Shown here: positions 51,159 through 59,354 of the stretch, in pieces
Position numbering within the stretch: position 1 is the first letter of the stretch
How the letters are laid out: each line of letters begins with the position of its first letter
NCBI RefSeq assembly: GCF_016862195.1
Contig: NZ_BOMM01000063.1
Coordinates: forward strand, 1-64,000
DNA: 64,000 nucleotides
Source of the DNA: Paractinoplanes ferrugineus
GTDB lineage: Bacteria; Actinomycetota; Actinomycetes; Mycobacteriales; Micromonosporaceae
Reading direction: 5' to 3'
Made by a program: the position numbers and the translations under genes
Notes under the pieces: generated by a model
The model's input: the letters and a program-made list of their open reading frames with translations, nothing else
Database searches by the model: none
Told to the model about the DNA's origin: nothing

Positions 51159-51710
51159 ATGCGGCGGATTCTGGTCTACGGGGTGACCGGGTCGGGCAAG
51201 TCCACTTTGGCGCAGCGGATCGGGGAGCGGCTTGGCCTGCCCTATCACGCGATCGACGATCTGACGTGGGAGCCGGGGTGGGTCCCGGTCAGTGACGAGG
51301 TGCAGCGGGAACGGGTGCGCGCGGTCTGTGCCGGGGACGCCTGGGTGATCGACTCGGCGTACTCGAAGTGGGCCGACGTTCCGTTCGCGCGGGTCGAGGT
51401 GGTGGTGGCGCTCGATCTGCCTCGGTGGTTGAGTCTTTCGCGACTTCTGCGCCGAACAGTCGGGCATGCGCTGCGGCGCACGCCGACGTGCAACGGCAAC
51501 TACGAGACGTGGCGGAACGCCTTCCTCAGCCGGGAGTCGATTCTGGTCTGGCACTTCCGGTCGTTCAAGCGTAAGCAGCGCCGGATGCGGGCCTGGCACG
51601 CCGACCCGGAGTTTCGCCCTCGACTTGTTCTGCTGCGCAGCCCGGCCGAGGTGGAGTGCTGGGTCGCCGCTCTGCCCGACCAGCGGCGATCAGGCGCCGG
51701 CCCGGCGTAG
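51159..51710 (+). CDS. Small P-loop kinase (adenylate kinase/DNA topology modulation FlaR-like)
   Basis: 183 residues. Walker A GVTGSGKST at residues 8-16; the fold continues LPYHAIDDLTWEPGWVPVSDEV, WVIDSAYSKW, VVVALDLPRWLSLSRLLRRTV (lid region) and the basic LVWHFRSFKRKQRRM. These features match the AAA_17/FlaR-like kinases, whose substrates are mostly unknown. ATG start; its 3' end overlaps, tail to tail, the phosphotransferase remnant by 21 bases. Confidence 0.82.
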   Translation: MRRILVYGVTGSGKSTLAQRIGERLGLPYHAIDDLTWEPGWVPVSDEVQRERVRAVCAGDAWVIDSAYSKWADVPFARVEVVVALDLPRWLSLSRLLRRTVGHALRRTPTCNGNYETWRNAFLSRESILVWHFRSFKRKQRRMRAWHADPEFRPRLVLLRSPAEVECWVAALPDQRRSGAGPA

Positions 51711-52026
51711 GCGTTCCCCAGCCTGTTCCGAGACCGCGGCGGTGCCGTGGCCGTGGCCCGCCAGGTAGGGGATGCGGGGCCACGGGCCGGGCTCGCCGTG
51801 GTCCCATCTGGTCCACTCGGGGGTGGGCAGTGGGGGTTCGACCGCTCCGGGCGCGTCGCCGCCGACCTCGAGGTCGGCGGCCAGTTCACCATCGCGGCCA
51901 GTGGGGCGGCACCTCGGACATGTGCGCCGAGGAGTGCGGCACGGTGGCGGGCGCCACGCCGAGATGCTCGCGGCACCACCCGGAAAGCCATTCAGGCAGC
52001 ATCAGGAAACGCACACGATTAAACAT
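51690..52026 (-). pseudogene. Aminoglycoside-phosphotransferase-like gene, internally deleted and frameshifted
   Basis: The minus strand opens at ATG 52026 with MFNRVRF and MLPEWLSGWCREHLG, continuing to HSSAHMSEV, which resembles the N-terminus of APH-family kinases. That frame stops at 51886. In another frame the sequence continues DGELAADLEVGGDAPGAVEP, then PTPEWTRWDHGEPGPWPR and a C-terminal EQAGERLRRAGA with stop at 51690, resembling the end of such a protein. The kinase core with the catalytic HGD and DFD-type motifs is missing. Best read as a gene that lost its middle. The family call comes from memory of the family pattern, not an alignment. Confidence 0.55.
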
Positions 52027-52204
52027 GGCGGTGAAGGCCCGACCTGTCCGTCTCGAACCATATGCCATGCATGGAGCCGGGGCAAGGTGGTCAATGACAT
52101 CGATGTCAGTCATGCGCGATTCTGTTTGAAAGAGTCTTGCCTATTTATAGATTTACAAGTAACGATGTGTTGCGGAGGTAACGGGAACGAAGTGAGGAGC
52201 CCGG
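52027..52204 (+). promoter_or_regulatory. Promoter region of the GH92 gene
   Basis: This region becomes AT-rich from about 52120 (TTGAAAGAGTCTTGCC, then TATTTATAGATTTACAAG), which fits a promoter. GTGAGGAG just before ATG 52205 is the ribosome binding site. The operator palindrome at 52095-52108 lies directly upstream of the AT-rich stretch. Confidence 0.55.
52095..52108. promoter_or_regulatory. LacI-type operator upstream of GH92
   Basis: TGACATCGATGTCA, a perfect 14-bp palindrome 97 bases before the GH92 start. Its TGACATCGAT half recurs in front of the LacI gene at 56985-58010 and nowhere else that was noticed in the window. Confidence 0.7.
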
Positions 52205-55200
52205 ATGAACCATCCACGATGGGTAGTCGCCGCCGCGTCATCGAGTCTGCTGGGAGCGATCTTGATCGGTAGCCCGGCGCACGCCGCCGAGCCCGCGGCG
52301 TTCGCGTCGTCGTTCGAAATCGGTGATCCACAGCCGGACTGGACCGACACGGTCGAACGGGCGAGCGGAGTCGACGGCGAGATCAGCTCCGGCATGCCCG
52401 GCAGCCTGCGCTCGCACGTCACCGCGATCGCGGTGAACGCCCAGCCCAACTCGAGCGAGAACGGCGCCAACCTGAACGACGGCGACGCCGCCACCAAATG
52501 GCTGGTGGACACGTCGCCGAGCTGGGCGCAGTACACCCTGAACGCCCCGGCGACCGTCGTGCGATATGCGTTGACCAGCGCGAACGACGCACCGGAACGG
52601 GATCCGCAGGACTGGACGCTGCAGGGCTCGACCGACGGCGCGAACTGGACGACTGTCGACTCGCGGGCGGGCCAGACGTTCGCCGACCCGTTCACCACCA
52701 ACACCTACGAGGTGGCGGCGCCGGGAAGCTGGAGCGTCTACCGGCTCACCGTCACCGCGCACCCGTCGGGCAACCTCACCCAGCTCGCCGACCTCGAACT
52801 GGCCGGTGCCGACACCACGCCCCCGCAGCAGGGCCCGGCGCAGAGCCGGATCGGCAGCGGTCCGGCCGGCTCACCGACCGCCAAGGCGAACGCCGGCTAC
52901 TCCGGGCTCAAGGCCTTCCAGCTGGCCGGGCGGCACACCACGGACGGGCGCGGTTACGCGTACAGCAAGGTCTTCGACGTTGATCTGAGCGTGCGCGACG
53001 ACACCGAGCTCGCCTATCTGGTCTTCCCGGAATTCAATCGGGCCGACCTGAGCAATCCGGCGACCTACACCGCTGTCGATCTCGCCTTCACCGACGGGAC
53101 CTATCTGTCCGATCTGAAGGCCACCGACCAGCACGGTGTGGTGGTCAGCCCGGCCGCGCAGGGCGCCGCCAAGACGCTCTACACCGCGCAGTGGAACCAG
53201 CGGACGGCGCGGATCGGCAAGGTCGCGGCGGGCAAGACCATCGACCGGATCCTCGTCGGGTACGACAAGCCGAGCGGGCCGACGAGCTTCCGGGCCTGGT
53301 TCGACGACATCTCCATCGCGAACGTCGCGCCCGCGAAACCCCGGGCCCACCTGGCCGAGTACGCGGAGACGCGACGCGGGACCCAGTCGTCCGGCGACTT
53401 CTCCCGGGGGAACAACTTCCCCGCCACCGCTGTGCCGCACGGATTCAACTTCTGGACGCCGGTGACCGATGCCGGCTCGACGAACTGGCTCTACCAGTGG
53501 TCGCGGCAGAACAACGCGGCGAACCGCCCGACGATCCAGGCGTTCTCCGCCAGCCACGAACCGTCGCCGTGGATGGGTGACCGGCAGACGTTCCAGGTGA
53601 TGCCGTCGCTCGCGGCGGGGGTCCCGGACGCGAACCGCGGCAACCGGGCGCTCGCCTTCGGCCATGAGAACGAGGTGGCCAAGCCCTACTACTACGGGGT
53701 CACGTTCGACAACGGGCTGACGACCGAGCTCGTACCGACCGATCACGCGGCGCTGATGCGGTTCACCTTTCCCGGCGACGACGCCAACCTGATCCTCGAC
53801 AACGTCAACGGCAACACGGGGCTGACCATCGACGCCGCCAACCAGTCGTTCTCCGGCTGGTCCGACGTCAACAGCGGTAGCCTGTCGGCCGGCTGGACGC
53901 GGATGTTCATGTACGCCACGGTGGACGCCCCGATCACCGCGAGCGGCATGCTGACCAGCGGGAACCGGCCGTCCACCGGCTATCTCAAGCTCGGCGCGAG
54001 GACCGTCGACCTGCGGATCGCCACGTCGCTGATCAGCGTGGCCCAGGCCAAGCACAACCTCGAACTGGAGGTCGGCGCGGACGAGTCGCTGGAGTCGGTG
54101 AAACAGAAGGCCCTGCACGCCTGGGACGCCAAGATGACGACGGTCGAGGTCGAGGGGGCGTCGGAGGACCAGCTCACGACCCTCTATTCGAACCTGTACC
54201 GGCTGTTCCTCTACCCGAACTCGGGCTACGAGAACACCGGGACGGCTGACACGCCGGTCTACAAGCACACTGTGCAGTCCGCGGTGAGCTCACCCGGCAG
54301 CACGCCCACCGAGACCGGGGCCCCGGTCAAGGACGGCAAGGTTTACGTCAACAACGGGTTCTGGGACACCTATCGCACCACGTGGCCGGCCTATTCGCTG
54401 CTCACACCGGGTCAGGCCGGCGAGATGGTGGGTGGGTTCGTGCAGCAGTACCAGGACGGCGGCTGGATCTCCCGCTGGTCGTCGCCGGGGTACGCCAATC
54501 TCATGGTCGGGACCAGCTCCGATGTGGCCTTCGCGGACGCGTACCTCAAGGGGGTCAAGGGTTTTGACGCCGACGCGGCCTATCGGTCGGCGCTGAAGAA
54601 CGCGACGGTGGCACCGCCCAACCAGAACGTGGGCCGCAAGGGGCTGACGACCTCGATCTTCAAGGGGTACACCCCGTCGGACGCGACCGGGGAGGCGATG
54701 TCGTGGGCGATGGACGGCTACATCAACGACTTCGGCATCGCGAACATGGCGGGCGCGCTCGGCAAAACCGAGGAGGCGGAGTACTTCCGTGATCGGGCGT
54801 TGAACTATGTCAACATGTTCGACCCGAGCGTCGGCTTCTTCCAGGGCAAGGACTCCGCCGGCCGATGGCGGTGGGGATCGGATTACGACCCCCGCGTCTG
54901 GGGCTACGACTACACCGAGACCGACGGCTGGAACATGGCGTTCCACGTGCCGCAGGACGGGCAGGGGCTGGCCAACCTCTACGGCGGCAAGGCGGCGCTG
55001 GCCGACAAGCTCGACAAGTTCTTCGCCACCCCGGAGACGGCCGGCTTCCCCGGCTCCTACGGCGGCACCATCCACGAGATGCTCGAGGCCCGCGACGTAC
55101 GGATGGGTCAGTGGGGCTTCAGCAACCAGCCCTCGCACCACATCCCCTACATGTACGACTTCGCCGGTCAGCCTTGGAAGACCCAGGCCCTGGTCCGGGA

Positions 55201-56389
55201 GGCGACGTCCCGGCTCTATCCGGGCAGCGAGATCGGCCAGGGCTACCCCGGTGACGAGGACAACGGCGAGATGTCGGCGTGGCAGGTGTTCTCGGCACTC
55301 GGCTTCTATCCGCTGCAGATGGGCAGCCCGGCGTACGCGATCGGCTCGCCGCTCTTCAAGAAGGCCACGGTCAACCTGGAGAACGGCAAGAAGATCGTCA
55401 TCAACGCCCCGCGCAACAGTGCCGCCAACGTCTACGTCCAGGGCCTCGAGGTCAACGGCGCCGCCTACGACCAGACCTCGCTCCCGCACGCACTGCTGGC
55501 CGGTGGGGCGACGCTCGACTTCGACATGGGCCCGCAGCCCTCGAAGTGGGGTGCCGGTTCGCCGCCGCCGTCGCTGACCACCGGGTCGGCCGTGGCCGCC
55601 CCGCTGCGCGACCTGACCGGTGCCGGCCAGGGCACGGCGTCGATCCCGGCGCTCGTCGACGACACCTCGGCCACCCGGTCGGCGGTCGCCGGGACCTTCA
55701 CCTACCAGTTCGCGTCGGCCGGGGAACAGGCCACCTTCTACACACTGACCTCGGCCGACACCGTCGGGACCGACCCGGCGTCGTGGACGCTGCGCGGCTC
55801 CTACGACGGGACGACCTGGACCACCGTCGACAGCCGAACCGCGCAGACCTTCGACTGGCGGCTCCAGACCAGGCCGTTCAAGATCGCCAACCCGGGCCGG
55901 TACAAGTACTACGCCCTCGACCTGAATGGCTCGCTGGCCGAGGTGGAACTGCTCGGCCGGCCCGCCCTGGCCTGCACCACCACGATCGCCGACCAGGTGA
56001 CCGGCGCCCTGACGATCAAGTCGGGGGTCACCTGCCTGGCCCCCGGCGCCACCGTGACCGGTCTGGTCACGGTGACCAAGGGGGCGTCGCTCCACGCCAC
56101 CGGCGCCACCCTCAAGGCGGCGGTCACGGCGACCGGGGCGGGCACCTTGTCGCTGCTCAACACCACGATCGGCGGCATCGTCACGGCGACCGGGTCGGGC
56201 CCGGTGGCCCTGGAACACAACACGATCCGCGGCCGGGTCACGCTGACCTCCGGCCACGGCTCGACGGTGGTGGCGGCGAACACCATCAACGGCTCCTTGA
56301 CGTGTACGGCCAACGAGCCCCCACCGGTCGACAACGGCCTGAAGAACGCCGGGACGGGCCCCCGCCTCGGCCAGTGCGCCGAGTTGTAG
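52205..56389 (+). CDS. Secreted GH92 alpha-mannosidase, multi-domain
   Basis: 1,394-residue exocellular enzyme. Signal peptide 1-27 (VVAAASSSLLGAILIGSPAHA). A first F5/8-type C module (about 65-200; DWTLQGSTDGANWTTVDSRAGQTF) precedes the GH92 N-terminal beta domain and the alpha/alpha barrel. Catalytic signatures: FWDTYRTTWPAYSLLTP, QDGGWISRWSSPGYANLMVGT, GGTIHEMLEA, and GYPGDEDNGEMSAWQVFSAL near residues 1013-1032, which holds the acidic catalytic residues. A second F5/8-like module (about 1130-1250) and a repetitive Thr/Gly-rich tail (about 1260-1370) follow. GH92 enzymes are calcium-dependent exo-alpha-mannosidases cutting N-glycans or fungal mannan. All signatures are intact. Confidence 0.94.
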   Translation: MNHPRWVVAAASSSLLGAILIGSPAHAAEPAAFASSFEIGDPQPDWTDTVERASGVDGEISSGMPGSLRSHVTAIAVNAQPNSSENGANLNDGDAATKWLVDTSPSWAQYTLNAPATVVRYALTSANDAPERDPQDWTLQGSTDGANWTTVDSRAGQTFADPFTTNTYEVAAPGSWSVYRLTVTAHPSGNLTQLADLELAGADTTPPQQGPAQSRIGSGPAGSPTAKANAGYSGLKAFQLAGRHTTDGRGYAYSKVFDVDLSVRDDTELAYLVFPEFNRADLSNPATYTAVDLAFTDGTYLSDLKATDQHGVVVSPAAQGAAKTLYTAQWNQRTARIGKVAAGKTIDRILVGYDKPSGPTSFRAWFDDISIANVAPAKPRAHLAEYAETRRGTQSSGDFSRGNNFPATAVPHGFNFWTPVTDAGSTNWLYQWSRQNNAANRPTIQAFSASHEPSPWMGDRQTFQVMPSLAAGVPDANRGNRALAFGHENEVAKPYYYGVTFDNGLTTELVPTDHAALMRFTFPGDDANLILDNVNGNTGLTIDAANQSFSGWSDVNSGSLSAGWTRMFMYATVDAPITASGMLTSGNRPSTGYLKLGARTVDLRIATSLISVAQAKHNLELEVGADESLESVKQKALHAWDAKMTTVEVEGASEDQLTTLYSNLYRLFLYPNSGYENTGTADTPVYKHTVQSAVSSPGSTPTETGAPVKDGKVYVNNGFWDTYRTTWPAYSLLTPGQAGEMVGGFVQQYQDGGWISRWSSPGYANLMVGTSSDVAFADAYLKGVKGFDADAAYRSALKNATVAPPNQNVGRKGLTTSIFKGYTPSDATGEAMSWAMDGYINDFGIANMAGALGKTEEAEYFRDRALNYVNMFDPSVGFFQGKDSAGRWRWGSDYDPRVWGYDYTETDGWNMAFHVPQDGQGLANLYGGKAALADKLDKFFATPETAGFPGSYGGTIHEMLEARDVRMGQWGFSNQPSHHIPYMYDFAGQPWKTQALVREATSRLYPGSEIGQGYPGDEDNGEMSAWQVFSALGFYPLQMGSPAYAIGSPLFKKATVNLENGKKIVINAPRNSAANVYVQGLEVNGAAYDQTSLPHALLAGGATLDFDMGPQPSKWGAGSPPPSLTTGSAVAAPLRDLTGAGQGTASIPALVDDTSATRSAVAGTFTYQFASAGEQATFYTLTSADTVGTDPASWTLRGSYDGTTWTTVDSRTAQTFDWRLQTRPFKIANPGRYKYYALDLNGSLAEVELLGRPALACTTTIADQVTGALTIKSGVTCLAPGATVTGLVTVTKGASLHATGATLKAAVTATGAGTLSLLNTTIGGIVTATGSGPVALEHNTIRGRVTLTSGHGSTVVAANTINGSLTCTANEPPPVDNGLKNAGTGPRLGQCAEL

Positions 56390-56404
56390 GCCCGGGGAAG
56401 GCGA

Positions 56405-56436
56405 GCCGGCCGGGCGGTCAGTCACGCCCGGCCGGC
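56405..56436 (+). terminator. Hairpin terminator after GH92
   Basis: 12-bp perfect stem GCCGGCCGGGCG (56405-56416) with its complement at 56425-56436 and an 8-base loop, 15 bases past the stop. GC-rich without T tract. Confidence 0.65.
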
Positions 56437-56505
56437 GTTGCTGGCGCTCGCCTCGATGGTGACGGCATCGCCCACCGCGTAGACCGACTTGACCGAGGTG
56501 ACCAC
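56422..56505 (-). pseudogene. Possible remnant of a minus-strand gene (28 codons)
   Basis: The frame from GTG 56505 to TGA 56422 reads VTSVKSVYAVGDAVTIEASA and ends SNAGRA. This looks like the end of a real beta-rich protein (similar in feel to hot-dog-fold thioesterase/MaoC strands), but nothing longer is open upstream of it. Its end lies in the GH92 terminator. Could be chance. Confidence 0.25.
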
Positions 56506-56535
56506 TAGGGTCCGCGCGCGCTCCCCGCTGCCCCG

Positions 56536-56877
56536 TCAGAGGCGCGTGATCGCGACCGCCGGGAGGAGCATCAGCAGGGTCAGAACCACATAGGCGCCGC
56601 CCAGGCCGGAGCGGTGGTTGCGGGTGGAGATCACGGCGGCGACGAACGGGCCCAGCAGGGTGGCGAAGGCGGCCGCGTCGAAGATGTCGTCGCCGCGGCG
56701 GGCGCCGGTCAGGCCGTACAGCAGAAGCAGCGGGACCGTGACCAGCCAGCCCAGCGTGACCGCCGTCAGTTTCAGATGCAGGTGGGTGCGCCGGCCCGGC
56801 TCCGCCGGGTCCTTCTGCAGGGCGAACGCCATGCGCGCGGCATAGCCGGCGGGGGCCGGCTGGTCCTTGGTGGTCAC
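56536..56877 (-). CDS. Small two-to-three-helix membrane protein
   Basis: 113 residues from GTG 56877. A cytoplasmic start ending in FALQKDPAEPGRRTHLHLKL is followed by a first helix (TAVTLGWLVTVPLLLLYGL), a charged loop GARRGDDIFD, a second helix AAAFATLLGPFVAAVIS, and a third (GGAYVVLTLLMLLPAVAI). The loop R-N-H-R and the short length do not match a known enzyme. Function unknown. It lies between the GH92 terminator and the LacI gene, on the LacI strand. Confidence 0.6.
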   Translation of the reverse strand: MTTKDQPAPAGYAARMAFALQKDPAEPGRRTHLHLKLTAVTLGWLVTVPLLLLYGLTGARRGDDIFDAAAFATLLGPFVAAVISTRNHRSGLGGAYVVLTLLMLLPAVAITRL

Positions 56878-56940
56878 CCGGCGAACCCTATTGACCCGGC
56901 CCGCCGGGCGCATCACCCGGAACGGACAATTCACCCGTCT

Positions 56941-56966
56941 CCGGCACGTCGTTAACGACGTGCCGG
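56941..56966. terminator. 26-bp perfect palindrome after the LacI gene
   Basis: The half site CCGGCACGTCGTT (56941-56953) is followed directly by its exact complement (56954-56966). As RNA it folds to an 11-bp stem with a four-base loop. It lies 18 bases past the LacI stop, so terminator is the simplest reading; a binding site for a dimeric protein is possible. Confidence 0.6.
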
Positions 56967-56984
56967 GCAAATGAGATCAGCTCT

Positions 56985-58010
56985 TTACCGTGGCCGGTGT
57001 GGTTGACGTTCGCCGGAGCCGCGGGCGATCAAGGACGTCGAGATGACGATGGTCCGGACCGGGCCGTTATGGCCGCTGATGCGCTGATAGGCGAGCCTCG
57101 CCGCCTCTCGCCCGATCGCACTCATGTCGTGCGCGACGACCGTCGTGCCGAGCACATCGGCCAGGTCGAAATCGTCGAACCCGACGAGCGCGGGCGGTTC
57201 GATCCGGTCGCGCAGGGCGCGCAGAGCCCCCGTGGTCAGGCGGTTGTTGGTGGTGAAGATCGCGGTCGGCGGATCGTCGAGGGTCAGCAACTCGCGGATC
57301 GTGCGCTCAGCGTGTCGCACATCGTGCACGTCCGTGCGCAGATAGGGCTCCCAGGCCGCGTTGCCGGCCGACCGCATCGCGCTCACGAAGCCGTCGATGC
57401 GGCCGCGCTGCGGGGCCAGCCGGGCCAGGTCGGCGACCATCGCGATGCGCCGGTGGCCGTACGCCAGCAGATGCTCGCCGGCACTGCGGGCGCCGCCGGC
57501 GTTGTCGATGAGCACGGCGTCGGCGGCCAGCCCGTCCGGCGGCCGGTCCAGGAAGACGAACGGGACGCCCCGGTTGCCCTCGATCGCGAGGTATTCGTGG
57601 TCGTCGCCGCTCGGGATCACCAGCAACGCCCGTACCCGCCGCTCCAGGAACGCGTCGACCAGACTGCGCTCCAGTTCGGCGTCCTCGTCGTTGTTCGCGG
57701 TGATCAGCAGCAGGCCGTGCTGGCGCAGCTCGCGCTCGATGCCGCTGGCCACCGCCGAGTAGAACGGGTTGGCCAGGTCGCCGCTGACCAGCCCGACAAG
57801 CGCGGAGGTGGCGCCTCGCCGCAGCTCCCGGGCGATGCCGTTGAGCCGGTAGCCGAGCCGGTCGGCGGCGTCCTGCACGCGCCGGCCGGTCGACGGCGCG
57901 ACGTTGGGCTCACGGTTGAGGGCGCGGGACGCCGTCTTGAGGCTGACTCCCGCGAGCGCGGCCACTTCGGTGAGTGTCGGCCGGCGGACGGTCGATTCGT
58001 CGGAGGGCAT
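56985..58010 (-). CDS. LacI-family transcriptional regulator (next to GH92)
   Basis: 341 residues from ATG 58010 (GGAG 5 bases upstream). Helix-turn-helix LTEVAALAGVSLKTASRALN near residues 12-31 and hinge region NGIARELRRGATSALVGLV. The sensor domain has the usual VPFVFLDRPP, AGEHLLAYGHRRIAMVADLA, TAIFTTNNRLTTGALRAL and LVGFDDFDLADVL. The operator at 58050-58067 in its own leader and the matching palindrome before GH92 suggest it controls mannoside use and itself. Confidence 0.92.
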   Translation of the reverse strand: MPSDESTVRRPTLTEVAALAGVSLKTASRALNREPNVAPSTGRRVQDAADRLGYRLNGIARELRRGATSALVGLVSGDLANPFYSAVASGIERELRQHGLLLITANNDEDAELERSLVDAFLERRVRALLVIPSGDDHEYLAIEGNRGVPFVFLDRPPDGLAADAVLIDNAGGARSAGEHLLAYGHRRIAMVADLARLAPQRGRIDGFVSAMRSAGNAAWEPYLRTDVHDVRHAERTIRELLTLDDPPTAIFTTNNRLTTGALRALRDRIEPPALVGFDDFDLADVLGTTVVAHDMSAIGREAARLAYQRISGHNGPVRTIVISTSLIARGSGERQPHRPR

Positions 58011-58049
58011 GTCGCTCCGCTGGTAGGGCGGCCGGAAACGGAGCAAGTA

Positions 58050-58067
58050 TGACATCGATATCGGTCA
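58050..58067. promoter_or_regulatory. Operator-like site in the LacI leader
   Basis: TGACATCGATATCGGTCA, an imperfect palindrome sharing ten consecutive bases (TGACATCGAT) with the GH92 operator. It lies 40 bases before the LacI start and overlaps the stop codon of the upstream dehydrogenase gene. Confidence 0.6.
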
Positions 58068-58907
58068 TCGCCGCACGTCCAGCCGCGCCACGATGTCGTC
58101 GGGTGCGAGGTCGGTGGCGGTCTCCGGAAAGCCCTCGGCCAGGCGGGTGCCGGCGATCTCGGCATAGACCTCGGCGATCGCCGTGAACAGGTGCGGCGTC
58201 AACCCGGCCGCCTCCTGCGTCGCGGCCACCTCGAGCATCTCCGCGACGAACCGATGCGCCTTCGGCGCCGACGTCGCGACGGCCGCGGTCCGCGCGAGAT
58301 CGTTGCGCTCCAGATCAAGAAGAACCGGCGAGAGTACGCCGTGCGCGCCGGCCACCCGGATGGCCTGGGCGACGAGTGCCGTCAAACCCTTGTAGACGCT
58401 GCCCGTACACATCTTCACCGCACTGGCCGCCCCGATCCGATCGCCGACGACGACCGGAACGACGGTGTCGCCCCAGGGAAGTCCGGCGACCTCACCCGCA
58501 TCCGCCCCGGCCAGGTAGAGAAAGGTGCCGCCGACCCGGTGCGGCGGCGGCCCGGAGATCGCGCCGTCGACGACCCGCAGGCCGGGCAGGTCCTGGGCGA
58601 TCGCGGTCATCGTCTCGGGTGACACCGCGTTGAGATCGGCGATGATCTGCCCGCCTCTGGTGGTCTCCCGGATCCGCCGGGCGGCCTCCCGGGCGGCACC
58701 GGGCGGCGTCACCGAGAGCACGACGTCAGCCGTGCTCAGCACGTCCGCCACCGTCGGCAGGACCTCGAGGGCGGCCTCGGCGGCGAGTCCAGCGGTGCGG
58801 GGCGAACGCCCCGCCACCGTCGTGACGACGCGAGCGCCGTTGGTTCGCAAGGCGGCGCCGAGGCCCGCCCCCATCTGTCCGGGGCTCAGAATTCCGACGA
58901 TCGGCAT
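58065..58907 (-). CDS. NAD(P)-dependent 6-phosphogluconate-dehydrogenase-like oxidoreductase
   Basis: 280 residues from ATG 58907; a TTG two codons upstream (58913) has a slightly better ribosome binding distance. The N-terminal Rossmann domain has VGILSPGQMGAGLGAALRTNG, VVLSVTPPGAA and the substrate-side segment VDGAISGPPPHRVGGTFLYLAG. The catalytic Lys region reads VKMCTGSVYKGLTALVAQAI, and the C-terminal all-helical domain resembles the DUF1932 form of hydroxyacid dehydrogenases. It would oxidise a beta-hydroxy acid or act as an imine reductase; the substrate is unknown. The LacI gene follows on the same strand. Confidence 0.85.
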   Translation of the reverse strand: MPIVGILSPGQMGAGLGAALRTNGARVVTTVAGRSPRTAGLAAEAALEVLPTVADVLSTADVVLSVTPPGAAREAARRIRETTRGGQIIADLNAVSPETMTAIAQDLPGLRVVDGAISGPPPHRVGGTFLYLAGADAGEVAGLPWGDTVVPVVVGDRIGAASAVKMCTGSVYKGLTALVAQAIRVAGAHGVLSPVLLDLERNDLARTAAVATSAPKAHRFVAEMLEVAATQEAAGLTPHLFTAIAEVYAEIAGTRLAEGFPETATDLAPDDIVARLDVRR

Positions 58908-58984
58908 GGCCAATGTCTACCCCGCCACGGCCCGTGGTGGTCGCGGTGCCCCCCTCGGTCACCGCGAACCGCCTGTTCCGGAGC

Positions 58985-59233
58985 TCAGACCTCGGTGGTC
59001 AACTCGTAGACCTCCGTCGTCGGGTGCCCGGCGCGTTCGTGAACCCGCATCACGGCCTCCTTGCTCGGGCCGGTGCTCAGGCAGAAGACCTTGCCCGACT
59101 CCGGGTCGAGCCAGGCCCGCTCGAAATGCACCCCCTCCTCGCCCTCGATCTTCAGGTCGGCTTCGTGGGCGTCGGCGAGTTGCTCCGGGGTGACGCCGTG
59201 GAATCCGCTGTGCACGTCCATGAACTTGGCCAT
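58985..59233 (-). CDS. SCO4226-like (DUF4242) small nickel-binding protein
   Basis: 82 residues from ATG 59233, after a strong AGGAGGAG site. MAKFMDVHSGFHGVTPEQLA, VHFERAWLDPESGKVFCLS and KEAVMRVHERAGHPTTEVYE are the DUF4242 pattern (ferredoxin-like fold; the Streptomyces SCO4226 member binds nickel). Metal-binding His and Cys candidates are present. Cytoplasmic, monocistronic, divergent from the LuxR gene. A 7-bp inverted repeat GACTGCC/GGCAGTC at 59278-59299 lies in the promoter space between them. Confidence 0.82.
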   Translation of the reverse strand: MAKFMDVHSGFHGVTPEQLADAHEADLKIEGEEGVHFERAWLDPESGKVFCLSTGPSKEAVMRVHERAGHPTTEVYELTTEV

Positions 59234-59354
59234 CAGGTGGCGCTCCTCCTGCTGTCGCGATGTTGCTGACATGGGAAGACTGCCGTGAGCCGGGCAGTCG
59301 GACATCGGTCATTGCACCTAGGAAGGCCCCCCGGGGTGACCTAAAGTCGCGAGC

